From CAWBJO01 sp963789175 (GTDB lineage Bacteria; Pseudomonadota; Alphaproteobacteria; Rhizobiales; Aestuariivirgaceae), in NCBI GenBank assembly GCA_963789175.1, contig CAWBJO010000009.1:620001-684000 (forward strand): DNA of 64,000 nucleotides. Reading direction: 5' to 3'. The position numbers and the translations under genes were made by a program. The stretch's first letter is position 1. Each line of letters starts with the position of its first letter. Under the pieces are notes generated by a model that was not told where the DNA came from, searched no databases, and saw only the letters and a list, made by a program, of their open reading frames with translations. Below are positions 8,581 to 16,720 of this stretch, piece by piece.

Positions 8581-8605
8581 GGAACAAAACTCGTAACGAA
8601 ACGTT
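8581..8605 (+). promoter_or_regulatory. EcfG-type promoter of phyR
   Basis: GGAAC at 8581-8585, 16-bp spacer, CGTT at 8602-8605, a perfect consensus match. It lies 61 bp before the phyR ATG on the same strand. Confidence 0.85.
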
Positions 8606-8666
8606 AAGATCATCCTCCATGCGCCTGCGGGTTTCCGAAAACATTGCATCAAATTAAGGGGTTAGC

Positions 8667-9476
8667 ATGTCCATCGCCCAAAAGATCTCTCCCCACATCC
8701 CCTATCTGCGGCGCTACGCCCGGGCCCTGACGGGCAGCCAGCAGGCCGGGGACGCCTACGTGGCCGCCCTGCTCGAATCGCTCCTGGCCGATCCGTCCGG
8801 CTTCCGGGAGGACCTCGATCCCCGGGTCTCCCTCTACCAGGCGTTCACGCGGCTCTGGTCATCGCTCAAGGTCAACCTGCAGCCCATGCCGGGGAGCGGC
8901 AGCGGGCGCAAGAGCGTCGATGCCAAGCTCGAGGTGATGACGCCGCTGCCGCGCCAGGCGTTCCTCCTGCTGACGGTCGAGGAGTTCTCGACGGCGGAGA
9001 CGGCGCAGATCCTGGGGGTCAGCGACAAGGAGGCGGCCGACCTCATCTCCCAGGCGGGCCGCGAGATCGCCGAGCAGGTGGCGACCGAAATCCTCATCAT
9101 CGAGGACGAGCCGATCATCGCCATGGATATCGAACAGCTCGTGCGGTCGCTCGGCCACTCTGTGTGCGGCGTCGCCCGCACCCATCGGGAAGCCGTCACG
9201 GCCGCCGAGAGCAAACGCCCGGGCCTCGTCCTCGCTGACATCCAGCTCGCCGATGGCAGCTCGGGGATCGACGCGGTTAACGAAATCCTCCTCTCCTTCC
9301 AGCTGCCGGTCATCTTCATCACCGCCTACCCCGAGCGCCTGCTGACCGGCGACCGGCCCGAACCCACCTTCCTCATCACCAAGCCGTTCCAGCCGGAAAT
9401 CGTTAAAGCGGTGATCAGCCAAGCCCTGTTCTTCGACTCCCACGCCCTCGCCTCGAAAGTGCGCGCCGCCGGCTAG
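8667..9476 (+). CDS. phyR: PhyR general stress response regulator (anti-anti-sigma)
   Basis: A 269-residue protein with the PhyR layout. An ECF-sigma-like domain (about 1-130, including PLPRQAFLLLTVEEFSTAETAQILGVSDKEA) is followed by a receiver domain (about 140-260). The phosphoacceptor Asp is in LVLADIQLADG, with acidic residues in IIEDEPIIAMD, a Thr in FITAYPE and a Lys in ITKPFQP. When phosphorylated, the sigma-like half binds NepR and frees EcfG. The gene is divergent from nepR-ecfG and carries its own consensus EcfG promoter. A soluble HWE kinase gene follows and is the likely cognate kinase or a modulator. Confidence 0.96.
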   Translation: MSIAQKISPHIPYLRRYARALTGSQQAGDAYVAALLESLLADPSGFREDLDPRVSLYQAFTRLWSSLKVNLQPMPGSGSGRKSVDAKLEVMTPLPRQAFLLLTVEEFSTAETAQILGVSDKEAADLISQAGREIAEQVATEILIIEDEPIIAMDIEQLVRSLGHSVCGVARTHREAVTAAESKRPGLVLADIQLADGSSGIDAVNEILLSFQLPVIFITAYPERLLTGDRPEPTFLITKPFQPEIVKAVISQALFFDSHALASKVRAAG

Positions 9477-9480
9477 GCAA

Positions 9481-9505
9481 GGAACGAACAATTGCGCGTT
9501 TCGTT
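9481..9505 (+). promoter_or_regulatory. EcfG-type promoter of the HWE kinase gene
   Basis: GGAAC at 9481-9485, 16-bp spacer, CGTT at 9502-9505, a perfect match beginning 5 bp after the phyR stop. Its position excludes the TTG at 9505 as the start codon of the kinase gene. Confidence 0.8.
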
Positions 9506-9633
9506 TGGCCTTAAGAGCACTTGCAAGGCGTCGCAGGAAGAGCGCTCGAGTTAGTTCCACAGCTCCCGCTTTCCACCCATGGGCCTGGCGCCGACACAAG
9601 ACGGAAGGCCAAAACGGAGCAGGGCAACCCATC

Positions 9634-10653
9634 GTGCGGAGCAGGGCAGGCAGCGAGCGGCCGGAGGCTGATACAAGAGCTTCCTCCCCAACCCCAATCG
9701 GAACGGACATCCGGGAGGGCGTGGCGGCTGGCGTCAATCTCGCCGACCTGACGCTTTTCGCGCAGGACCGCAACCTCACCTACGAGTGGATCGAGAATCC
9801 GCCGCTTGGCTATCACGACGTCGTCGGGCACAGCGACAGCAAGGTCCTGCCGGCCGAGGTCGCGGCGATCGTGTCGCCCGCCAAGTGCGACGTGATCGAC
9901 AGCGGCGCACCTCGAACGATCGAGGTGCAGATACCGGTCGGCGGCGAACCGAGATGGTACGAGTTGCGCATCGCCCCGCGCCGCAACGGCGAGGGTGAAA
10001 TCGACGGCGTCATCTGCGCCGCAATCGACATCAGCGACCGCAAGCAGTCGGAGTCGCACCTGCGCGTCCTGCTTCTCGAGCTCGCCCACCGGTCGAAGAA
10101 CCTGCTCGCCGTGATCCAGGGGATCGCCAACCAGACGGCGCAGAGCTCGAGCACGGTCGAGGAATTCACCCGCCGGTTCTCGGGCCGGCTGATGTCGCTG
10201 TCGCGCGCCCACGACATCCTCTCCGACCAGAACTGGCGCGGGGCGGGCATGCGCGAGCTCATCCGCACGCAGGTGCTGCTGTTCGCCGGCAAGGCGGCCG
10301 ACCGCATCAGCTTCGAGGGCGACGCCGTCTATCTGCGACCGAGCGCGGCCCAGCACGTAGGGCTGGCGCTCTACGAACTCACGGCGAACGCACTGCGCTA
10401 CGGCGCGCTGTCGAACGACAGCGGACACGTCGTCATCAGCTGGTCCAAGATCCACGGGCGCGACGGCGAGCGCTTTCAACTCAAGTGGTCGGAAATGGAA
10501 GGCCCGAAGGTCAGCCGCCCCGAAACGCGACATTTCGGCCGGATCCTGCTCGAAGAGGTCGTGCCGTTCTCGGTGCAGGGCGATGCCGCCCTCGATTTCA
10601 CGCCCGGCGGCATTGCCTATCGGCTGTCGATGCCGGCGAGCGAGCTCAATTGA
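9634..10653 (+). CDS. Soluble PAS-domain HWE-family sensor histidine kinase
   Basis: The frame is open from 9505. I start it at the GTG at 9634, with AGGG 9 nt upstream, giving 339 residues; a GTG at 9721 is possible. A PAS domain covers about residues 30-145 (FAQDRNLTYEWIENPP to IDGVICAAIDISDRKQ). The HWE dimerisation/phosphoacceptor box is LELAHRSKNLLAVIQGIANQ, and an N-box, LALYELTANALRYGALS, belongs to the ATPase domain. There are no membrane helices, so it should sense an internal signal. HWE/HisKA_2 kinases next to phyR commonly act on PhyR. The EcfG-type promoter suggests feedback on its own pathway. Confidence 0.85.
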   Translation: MRSRAGSERPEADTRASSPTPIGTDIREGVAAGVNLADLTLFAQDRNLTYEWIENPPLGYHDVVGHSDSKVLPAEVAAIVSPAKCDVIDSGAPRTIEVQIPVGGEPRWYELRIAPRRNGEGEIDGVICAAIDISDRKQSESHLRVLLLELAHRSKNLLAVIQGIANQTAQSSSTVEEFTRRFSGRLMSLSRAHDILSDQNWRGAGMRELIRTQVLLFAGKAADRISFEGDAVYLRPSAAQHVGLALYELTANALRYGALSNDSGHVVISWSKIHGRDGERFQLKWSEMEGPKVSRPETRHFGRILLEEVVPFSVQGDAALDFTPGGIAYRLSMPASELN

Positions 10654-10656
10654 TCC

Positions 10657-10681
10657 GGAACGTTTCGGCCTCCCAAACGTT
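10657..10681 (+). promoter_or_regulatory. EcfG-type promoter of csbD-like/dps
   Basis: GGAAC at 10657-10661, 16-bp spacer, CGTT at 10678-10681. It starts 4 bp after the kinase stop and lies 35 bp before the CsbD-family ATG. Confidence 0.85.
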
Positions 10682-10716
10682 GACGCTTGGGTAATACGAA
10701 CGACAGGAGGTCCAAA

Positions 10717-10923
10717 ATGAATTGGGATCGCATCGAAGGTAACTGGAAGACGTTCAAGGGCCAGGTCCAGCAGCAATGGGGCAAGCTCACGAACGATGAT
10801 CTCGACATCATCTCCGGCCAGCGCGAGGAACTCGTCGGGCGCATCCAGAACACCTATGGCCTGGCCCGCGACGAAGCGGAGCGCCAGGTGACCGAGTGGG
10901 AAAAGAATCAGAAGTTATTCTGA
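10717..10923 (+). CDS. CsbD-family stress protein
   Basis: A 68-residue, highly charged protein of the CsbD family (MNWDRIEGNWKTFKGQVQQQ, then GKLTNDDLDIISGQREELVGRIQNTYG). CsbD proteins are small, abundant and general-stress induced in many bacteria; their molecular role is unclear. A perfect AGGAGG lies 6 nt before the ATG, and an EcfG consensus promoter lies just upstream. It is the first gene of a probable two-gene unit with dps, 39 bp downstream. Confidence 0.92.
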   Translation: MNWDRIEGNWKTFKGQVQQQWGKLTNDDLDIISGQREELVGRIQNTYGLARDEAERQVTEWEKNQKLF

Positions 10924-10962
10924 TCAATCCCCTGCACTTCCAACCGAGTGGAGAGCGGTGAC

Positions 10963-11469
10963 ATGAAGCCGAGCGTCCTCGCAGTGAAAGCTCACAAGGA
11001 GAACGTCAAGACCGGCCTCCATGCCGCGGCGCGAGTCCGCATCGCCGAGCTGCTCGCCGAAGGCCTCGCCGACACCATCGTGCTCATGCTCAAGAGCCAA
11101 GTGTTCCACTGGAACGTGGTCGGTCCGAGCTTCGTCGGCCTCCACAAGCTGACCGAGGAGCAATACCAGGACCTGTTCGCCGCCGCCGACGAGCTGGCCG
11201 AGCGTATCCGCGCGCTCGGCAGCGTCGTGCCGTTCTCGGCAAAGATCATGGCGCGCAGCGCATCGGTGGGCGACGAGCTCGCCCTGCGCTCGACCGAGGC
11301 TATGATCGAGGAGCTCATCACCGACCACGAAGCCGTCGTCCGTTTCATGCGCGAGGCGGCGGGCGAAGCGGATGACGCAGGAGACATCGTGACGCACGAC
11401 CTGTTCGTGCGGCGGATGTCCTTCCACGAAAAGGCCATCTGGATGCTCAGGGCGGTCACCGCCAAGTAA
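10963..11469 (+). CDS. dps: Dps-family DNA-binding ferritin-like protein
   Basis: A 168-residue Dps/ferritin-like protein. Ferroxidase-type residues are in KSQVFHWNVVGPSFVGLHKLTEEQYQDLFAAADELAERIRALG, with the H, W, D and E pattern of Dps dodecamers. A basic N-terminus (KPSVLAVKAHKENVKTGL) could contact DNA. Dps oxidises iron with hydrogen peroxide and protects DNA in stress. The ATG at 10963 is preferred over an upstream GTG at 10948 because it matches usual Dps N-termini. Transcription probably comes from the EcfG-type promoter before the CsbD gene. A strong hairpin follows. Confidence 0.93.
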   Translation: MKPSVLAVKAHKENVKTGLHAAARVRIAELLAEGLADTIVLMLKSQVFHWNVVGPSFVGLHKLTEEQYQDLFAAADELAERIRALGSVVPFSAKIMARSASVGDELALRSTEAMIEELITDHEAVVRFMREAAGEADDAGDIVTHDLFVRRMSFHEKAIWMLRAVTAK

Positions 11470-11514
11470 CACTCCCGCCCGCGCCACGCGGCCTTCTGCC
11501 GCGCCAGCGCATCG

Positions 11515-11547
11515 AAACGCCGGAACCTTCGCCAAGGTCCGGCGTTT
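11515..11547 (+). terminator. Stem-loop after dps
   Basis: A near-perfect inverted repeat: AAACGCCGGAACCTT, a short CGCC loop, then AAGGTCCGGCGTTT, with a single unpaired A. No T-run follows. It resembles a terminator but contains an EcfG-type promoter match inside it. Confidence 0.5.
11522..11546 (+). promoter_or_regulatory. EcfG-type promoter embedded in the dps hairpin
   Basis: GGAAC at 11522-11526, 16-bp spacer, CGTT at 11543-11546, lying wholly within the inverted repeat at 11515-11547. It would start transcription about 45 bp before the 25-codon ORF at 11596. Palindromy might produce the match by chance. Confidence 0.5.
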
Positions 11548-11595
11548 GGTGCGGGTTCGTCCCCCATTCCGGTACACCGGCACAGGATCGCCCGC

Positions 11596-11673
11596 ATGAT
11601 TGCCCGAATTGCCTTCTTCCTTGCCCTTGCCGTCCCGGTGCCGCTCGTCGTTGCCGTGTGGATGCTCACGTAA
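11596..11673 (+). CDS. Candidate 25-residue hydrophobic microprotein
   Basis: An ATG-to-TAA frame encoding MIARIAFFLALAVPVPLVVA plus VWMLT, a single membrane-spanning hydrophobic segment. AGGA lies 8 nt before the ATG. An EcfG-type promoter match is upstream at 11522-11546, and the next gene (PRC-barrel) has its own. Nothing recognisable is encoded. Tiny membrane proteins are common in stress regulons, but an ORF this short can occur by chance. The ribosome site and promoter are the only support. Confidence 0.4.
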   Translation: MIARIAFFLALAVPVPLVVAVWMLT

Positions 11674-11699
11674 GCTTCCCTTGCAGTTGTAGTAAAATA

Positions 11700-11724
11700 G
11701 GAACCAGGCCTCGACGCCGACGTT
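11700..11724 (+). promoter_or_regulatory. EcfG-type promoter of the PRC-barrel gene
   Basis: GGAAC at 11700-11704, 16-bp spacer, CGTT at 11721-11724, 39 bp before the ATG at 11764. Confidence 0.85.
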
Positions 11725-11763
11725 GGCTCAGCGAGGGGCGTTCAACAGCGAAGGAAAACAGCA

Positions 11764-12483
11764 ATGAGGTTATACCCCATCAGCACGCTCGCCCTCATGG
11801 CTGCGCTCAGCATGCCGGTGGCCGGCTACGCGCAGACCACGACGGACCAGCAGCCGGCGCAGAACCAGGGCACCACCGTCCAGGATCCGGCCGCCACCAC
11901 TCAGGACCAGGGCACCACTACCCAGGAGCCCGTGGTCCAGGGTCAGGACAACAGCGCCCAACCCGAGGCCACTGACACGAAAACCGCCGAACAGCCGGCG
12001 GCGCCTAGCGCAATTCAGGGTCTCATCACGATGCAGGACGAGAACACGTTCATGGGCTCGAAGCTCATGAATGCCACCGTCTACTCGCCGCAGAACGAGG
12101 CGATCGGCGATGTAAACGACGTCATCCTGACGCGCGACGGTGCGGTCGACGGCGTGGTGGTCGGCGTCGGCGGATTCCTCGGAATCGGCGAGAAGGACGT
12201 CGCCATCAAAATGGATCGCATCAAGCTGACCGAGACCGACAACGGCGTGCAGCTCATCCTCGATGTCACGACGGACGAGCTGGCGGCGGCCCCCGAGTTC
12301 ACCTCGAAGGACGACGTCAAGGCGGCGGCCGACGCGCAGAACGCGCAGACCCAGACCCAGGGCCTGAGCGCTCCGGAGCAGCCGGCCGTTCCGGAGCAAC
12401 CGGCCATCCAGCCTCCGCCGACGACCGGCGAAGGTTCGACGGAAGCTCCGGCTTCCAGCAGCGACTCCAACTCGTCGCAGTAG
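11764..12483 (+). CDS. Exported PRC-barrel domain protein
   Basis: A 239-residue protein with a Sec signal peptide (LALMAALSMPVAGYAQ, cleavage near residue 23). A Gln/Thr-rich linker follows, then one PRC-barrel domain (about residues 95-170; LMNATVYSPQNEAIGDVNDV and GGFLGIGEKDVAI), then a Gln/Pro/Ser-rich tail. PRC-barrels occur in RimM and photosynthetic reaction centre H; exported versions are common in rhizobia and of uncertain role. The low-complexity ends suggest an extended periplasmic protein. A consensus EcfG promoter precedes it and a strong terminator follows. Confidence 0.88.
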   Translation: MRLYPISTLALMAALSMPVAGYAQTTTDQQPAQNQGTTVQDPAATTQDQGTTTQEPVVQGQDNSAQPEATDTKTAEQPAAPSAIQGLITMQDENTFMGSKLMNATVYSPQNEAIGDVNDVILTRDGAVDGVVVGVGGFLGIGEKDVAIKMDRIKLTETDNGVQLILDVTTDELAAAPEFTSKDDVKAAADAQNAQTQTQGLSAPEQPAVPEQPAIQPPPTTGEGSTEAPASSSDSNSSQ

Positions 12484-12494
12484 GCAAAATCCAG

Positions 12495-12522
12495 CGGGTG
12501 GCCTTCACGGCCACCCGTTTTT
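12495..12522 (+). terminator. Rho-independent terminator after the PRC-barrel gene
   Basis: Stem CGGGTGGCC / GGCCACCCG with loop TTCAC, followed by TTTTT at 12518-12522. It ends the stress island. Confidence 0.88.
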
Positions 12523-12556
12523 CTGACAGTATCGGTGTTCACAAGGGGAACGGCCG

Positions 12557-13165
12557 GTGATCGGCGACAAGCACCGCGAATCCGTTGACCGTGCGCTCGG
12601 AGCGCGCGATCGCATCCTCACCGCCGCCTACGATCTCTTCACGACGCGCGGCACGCGCGCGGTCGGCGTCGATTCCATCATCGCCCAATCCGGTGTCGCC
12701 AAGATGACGCTCTATCGCCACTTCCGCTCCAAGGCGGAGCTCGTACAGGCGTTCCTGACCATGCGGGAGAAGCGATGGTCGGTCGAATGGCTCCAGGCCG
12801 AGGTCGAGGCCCGCGCCGCCGAGCCGGAAGCGCGGCTCCTTGCGGTGTTCGACACCTTTCACGACTGGTTCCAGCTCGACACATTCGAAGGATGCACGTT
12901 CATCAACGTGCTCCTCGAATATCCGCCGGCCGACGACGTGCTGCACGTCGCAGCCGCACGGCATCTCGTGAACATCCGCTCCTACATCAAGTCGCTGGCG
13001 GACGAGGCGGGGCTGAGCGACACCGACGCATTCGCGAGCACCTGGCACATCCTGATGAAGGGGTCGATCGTGGCGGCCTGCGAAGGAAACCGCGACGCCG
13101 CCCGCCATGCCCAGGGAGCGGCGCGCTCGGTGCTCGACGGCTGGGAGCGCCACGACGGTCAGTAG
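12557..13165 (+). CDS. TetR/AcrR family transcriptional regulator
   Basis: A 202-residue TetR-type regulator. The N-terminal helix-turn-helix is TRAVGVDSIIAQSGVAKMTLYRHFRSKAELVQAF, followed by a C-terminal ligand domain with AVFDTFHDWF and EGCTFINVLLEYP, typical of the CGCTFINA-type TetR subgroup. A GTG start with AAGGGGA about 8 nt upstream is used. Its end overlaps by 7 bp the convergent last gene of the peptide/amide transport operon. Targets are unknown; the neighbouring SDR or transporter operon is possible, but no operator was recognised. Confidence 0.9.
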   Translation: MIGDKHRESVDRALGARDRILTAAYDLFTTRGTRAVGVDSIIAQSGVAKMTLYRHFRSKAELVQAFLTMREKRWSVEWLQAEVEARAAEPEARLLAVFDTFHDWFQLDTFEGCTFINVLLEYPPADDVLHVAAARHLVNIRSYIKSLADEAGLSDTDAFASTWHILMKGSIVAACEGNRDAARHAQGAARSVLDGWERHDGQ

Positions 13166-13914
13166 GTCGCGCGGCCGCCGGTCAGGTCGAAGGTGAAACC
13201 CGTCGTGAAGCTGCAGGCCGGCGACAGGATCCAGGCGATCATGGCCGACGCCTCGTCGAGCTCGCCGCAGCGGCGCATGGGAATCTTGTCGGTCATGTAC
13301 TTGACGGTCGCATCGGGGAGCGCAGCGACCATGGGCGTGCGGATGACGGCGGGGGCGAGCGCGTTGATAGTAACGCCGGTCTCGGCATAGTCCTTGCCCA
13401 TCGACTTCACCATGCCGATGAGCCCGGCCTTGGTGGCGGAATAGGCCAACATGCCGGCATTGCCGTCCTTGCCGGCGATCGAGGCGACGTGCAGTAGCCT
13501 GCCGTAGCCGTTGGCCACCATGTGCGGCAGCACCGCCCGGGACACCAGGAAGGCGCCGCGCAGGTTGATGCGGTAGACGGCGTCGAAATCGTCGATGTCG
13601 ACCTCGTGCGCCCTGAGATTGGTGCGGCCGGTGATGCCGGCGCAGTTGACGAGGGCGTGCAAGGTTCCGTGCCGGGCGATCGCGGCCGCCACCGCCTTGT
13701 CGAGCGCGGCATGGTCGGCGACGTCGGCGACGTCGTAGGGCTGGCCGAGCGCCTTGGCGACGGCGCCGACGCCCTCCGCATCGCGGTCGATGCAATGGAC
13801 GACGGCCCCCTGCTCCACGAGAAAGGCGGCGGTCGCCTTGCCGATGCCGCTCGCCGCGCCGATGACGGCAATCGTGTAGGGCGAGCGGTCGAAGTAGCGG
13901 AGCGATGTGGACAT
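13159..13914 (-). CDS. SDR-family oxidoreductase, last gene of the transport operon
   Basis: A 251-residue classical SDR. The cofactor motif is GAASGIGKATA near residue 19, NCAG lies near residue 89, and the catalytic residues are in HVASIAGKDGNAGMLAYSATKAG. The C-terminus (GFTFDLTGGRATY) matches the end of 3-oxoacyl-ACP-reductase-like SDRs. A short D-rich stretch (YDVADVADHAALD) is unusual but in frame. It lies 10 bp downstream of the DppF-like gene, so it belongs to the operon and probably acts on the imported or hydrolysed substrate. Substrate unknown. Confidence 0.9.
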   Translation of the reverse strand: MSTSLRYFDRSPYTIAVIGAASGIGKATAAFLVEQGAVVHCIDRDAEGVGAVAKALGQPYDVADVADHAALDKAVAAAIARHGTLHALVNCAGITGRTNLRAHEVDIDDFDAVYRINLRGAFLVSRAVLPHMVANGYGRLLHVASIAGKDGNAGMLAYSATKAGLIGMVKSMGKDYAETGVTINALAPAVIRTPMVAALPDATVKYMTDKIPMRRCGELDEASAMIAWILSPACSFTTGFTFDLTGGRATY

Positions 13915-13924
13915 CGAAAGGTTC

Positions 13925-14742
13925 CTATGGTGCGGAGTTGGCGGGACCGGACGACGACGCCCGGCGAAGCGCGGCGTCGATATCGGGCACGGCGGCGATG
14001 AGAGTGCGCGTGTAGGGATGCGTGGGGTTGGCAAAGATGGCGCCGGCGGCGGCCATCTCGACGATGCGGCCGGCATACATGACGGCGACGCGGTCGCTCA
14101 TGTACTCGACGACGCCGAGGTCGTGGGAGATGAAGATGCAGGAGAGGCCCAGGCGATCCTTCAGGTCCTGGAGGAGATTGAGGATCTGCGACTGGATCGA
14201 AACGTCGAGCGCCGAGACGGGCTCGTCGAGGATGAGGAGCTTCGGCTCGAGCGCGATGGCGCGGGCAATGGCGATGCGCTGGCGCTGTCCGCCAGAGAAT
14301 TCGTGCGGGTAGCGGCTCAATGCGGCGCGCGGCATGCCGACGAGACCCATCAGCTCCTCGACGCGGGCGCGGCGGTCGGCCGTACGTCCGATGCCGTGGA
14401 TGTCGAGCGGCTCGGCGACGATCGCCGCGACCGTCATTCGGGAATCGAGCGAGGCGTAGGGATCCTGGAACACGATCTGCATGTCGCGGCGCCGGCGGCG
14501 CAGAGCGGCGGACGACAGCGCCAGCAGATCGTCGCCGTCGAAAGTCACGCTGCCGGACGAAGGCTCGATGAGGCGGAGGATCAGGCGCGCCAAGGTGGAC
14601 TTGCCGCAGCCGGATTCGCCGACGATGCCAAGCGTCTCTCCGGGCATGAGCGACAGCGACACGCCGTCGACCGCCGTCACCTGCCCATGACCGCCGCGCA
14701 AGGTGAAATGCCGCGTCAACCCGGCGACCTCGAGGAGCGGCG

Positions 14743-14746
<4 letters not shown>
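13925..14746 (-). CDS. Oligopeptide/dipeptide ABC transporter ATPase (DppF/OppF type)
   Basis: A 273-residue ATPase: Walker A GESGCGKST, signature FSGGQRQRIAIARAIAL, Walker B LLILDEPVSALD, and the OppF-type C-terminal segment (ANPTHPYTRTLIAAVP). It pairs with the DppD-type ATPase to power uptake through the two permeases at 18390-20164. The ATG at 14746 is chosen because it overlaps the upstream stop (ATGA). It lacks the long C-terminal Cys-containing extension seen in some DppF proteins, which is a normal variation. Confidence 0.92.
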
Positions 14747-15725
<979 letters not shown>

Positions 15726-15726
<1 letters not shown>

Positions 15727-16664
15727 CACTCGAAAACGACGCGTGGAAAATAGAAGGAGACCACCCAGTTCGGAACGTCGACCACTTCGCTGATGCGCAG
15801 GTCTCCGCACACCGAGCAGAGCATGTAGGCTTCGACCGGATCGAGGTGATAGCGCGCGGCGAGGAGGTCGACCATGCCGCGCACCGCCGCCCTGGTCGCC
15901 TGCATGAGGTCGGGATCGATGCCCGTCGTCGCCTCGTAGCCCTTGCGGTCGAAATGGCGAGCGACGGGGCCGGGAGTGGTGAAGCGGGGAAACTTCAGCC
16001 TGGCGTCCTTCACGAGATCGAAGGTGCACACGAGGCTGCACGGGCTCTCGATGGCCGTGCCGCAGACTTCGCCGTCGCCCTGGGTCGCGTGGGTATCGCC
16101 GACGCTGAACAGCCCGCCCTCGACCTCGACGGGAAGATAGAGCTCGGTGCCGGCGGCGAGATCGCGGATGTCCATGTTGCCGCCGACGCGGCGCGGCGGA
16201 ACGATGCTGTGCGGGCCGGGCTCGGCCGGCGCCAGGCCGATGGTTCCGCAGAACGGCTTCAGCGGCACGCGGGCGCCCTTGCCGAACATGGCCGGGCGCA
16301 GCGTCGCGGGGTTGTACTTCCAGATGTGAAGCGCCGGCTCCTTGAAGTCGTCGGCCAGAAGACCGAAACCGGGGATGTTCGCCGTCCATCCCCAGCCCGA
16401 CGGCGCAAAGGCGCCGATGGTGACCTTGATGGCGTCGCCCGGCCCGGCGCCGTCGACGAAGACGGGGCCGGCGACCGGATTGACCTTGGCGAAGTCGAGC
16501 CTGGCGATGTCGGCGACCGTCGACTTCGGGTCGAGCTGGCCGCCGGAGGAATCGAGCGGATGGAATTCCACCGTCTCGCCCGGCGCGACGCGAACCGCGG
16601 GCGGGTTGGCGTTGTTCCAGCCGAAATGGCACTGATGGTCGTGAATCGTATGCTTGGCGTTCAT
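15726..16664 (-). CDS. Acetamidase/formamidase family amidohydrolase
   Basis: A 312-residue member of the FmdA/AmdA family, which hydrolyses formamide, acetamide or related small amides to ammonia and a carboxylate. Diagnostic segments are HFGWNNANPPAVRVAPGETV near the N-terminus, and VGDTHATQGDGEVCGTAIE and WGWTANIPGFG in the core. It has the normal length and is cytoplasmic. It sits inside a peptide-type ABC operon between the binding protein and the ATPases, so the imported ligand is probably an amide or is released as one. The exact substrate is inference only. Confidence 0.93.
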
Positions 16665-16684
16665 CGGGATGTTCGGTCGGAGGA

Positions 16685-16710
16685 GCGGGATCCGCAGACG
16701 CAGATCCCGC
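16685..16710 (-). terminator. Intra-operon hairpin after the binding-protein gene
   Basis: Inverted repeat GCGGGATC / GATCCCGC with a 10-nt loop, between the binding-protein stop and the amidase start. Such hairpins often protect binding-protein mRNA or partly stop transcription, raising its level relative to downstream genes. No T-run follows. Confidence 0.5.
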
Positions 16711-16720
16711 CTCGCAATCG

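Noticed and set aside
9505..9633. TTG at 9505 as start of the HWE kinase
   Set aside because: It lies on the -10 element of the EcfG promoter, so a transcript from that promoter would not contain it; the added residues are not conserved-looking.
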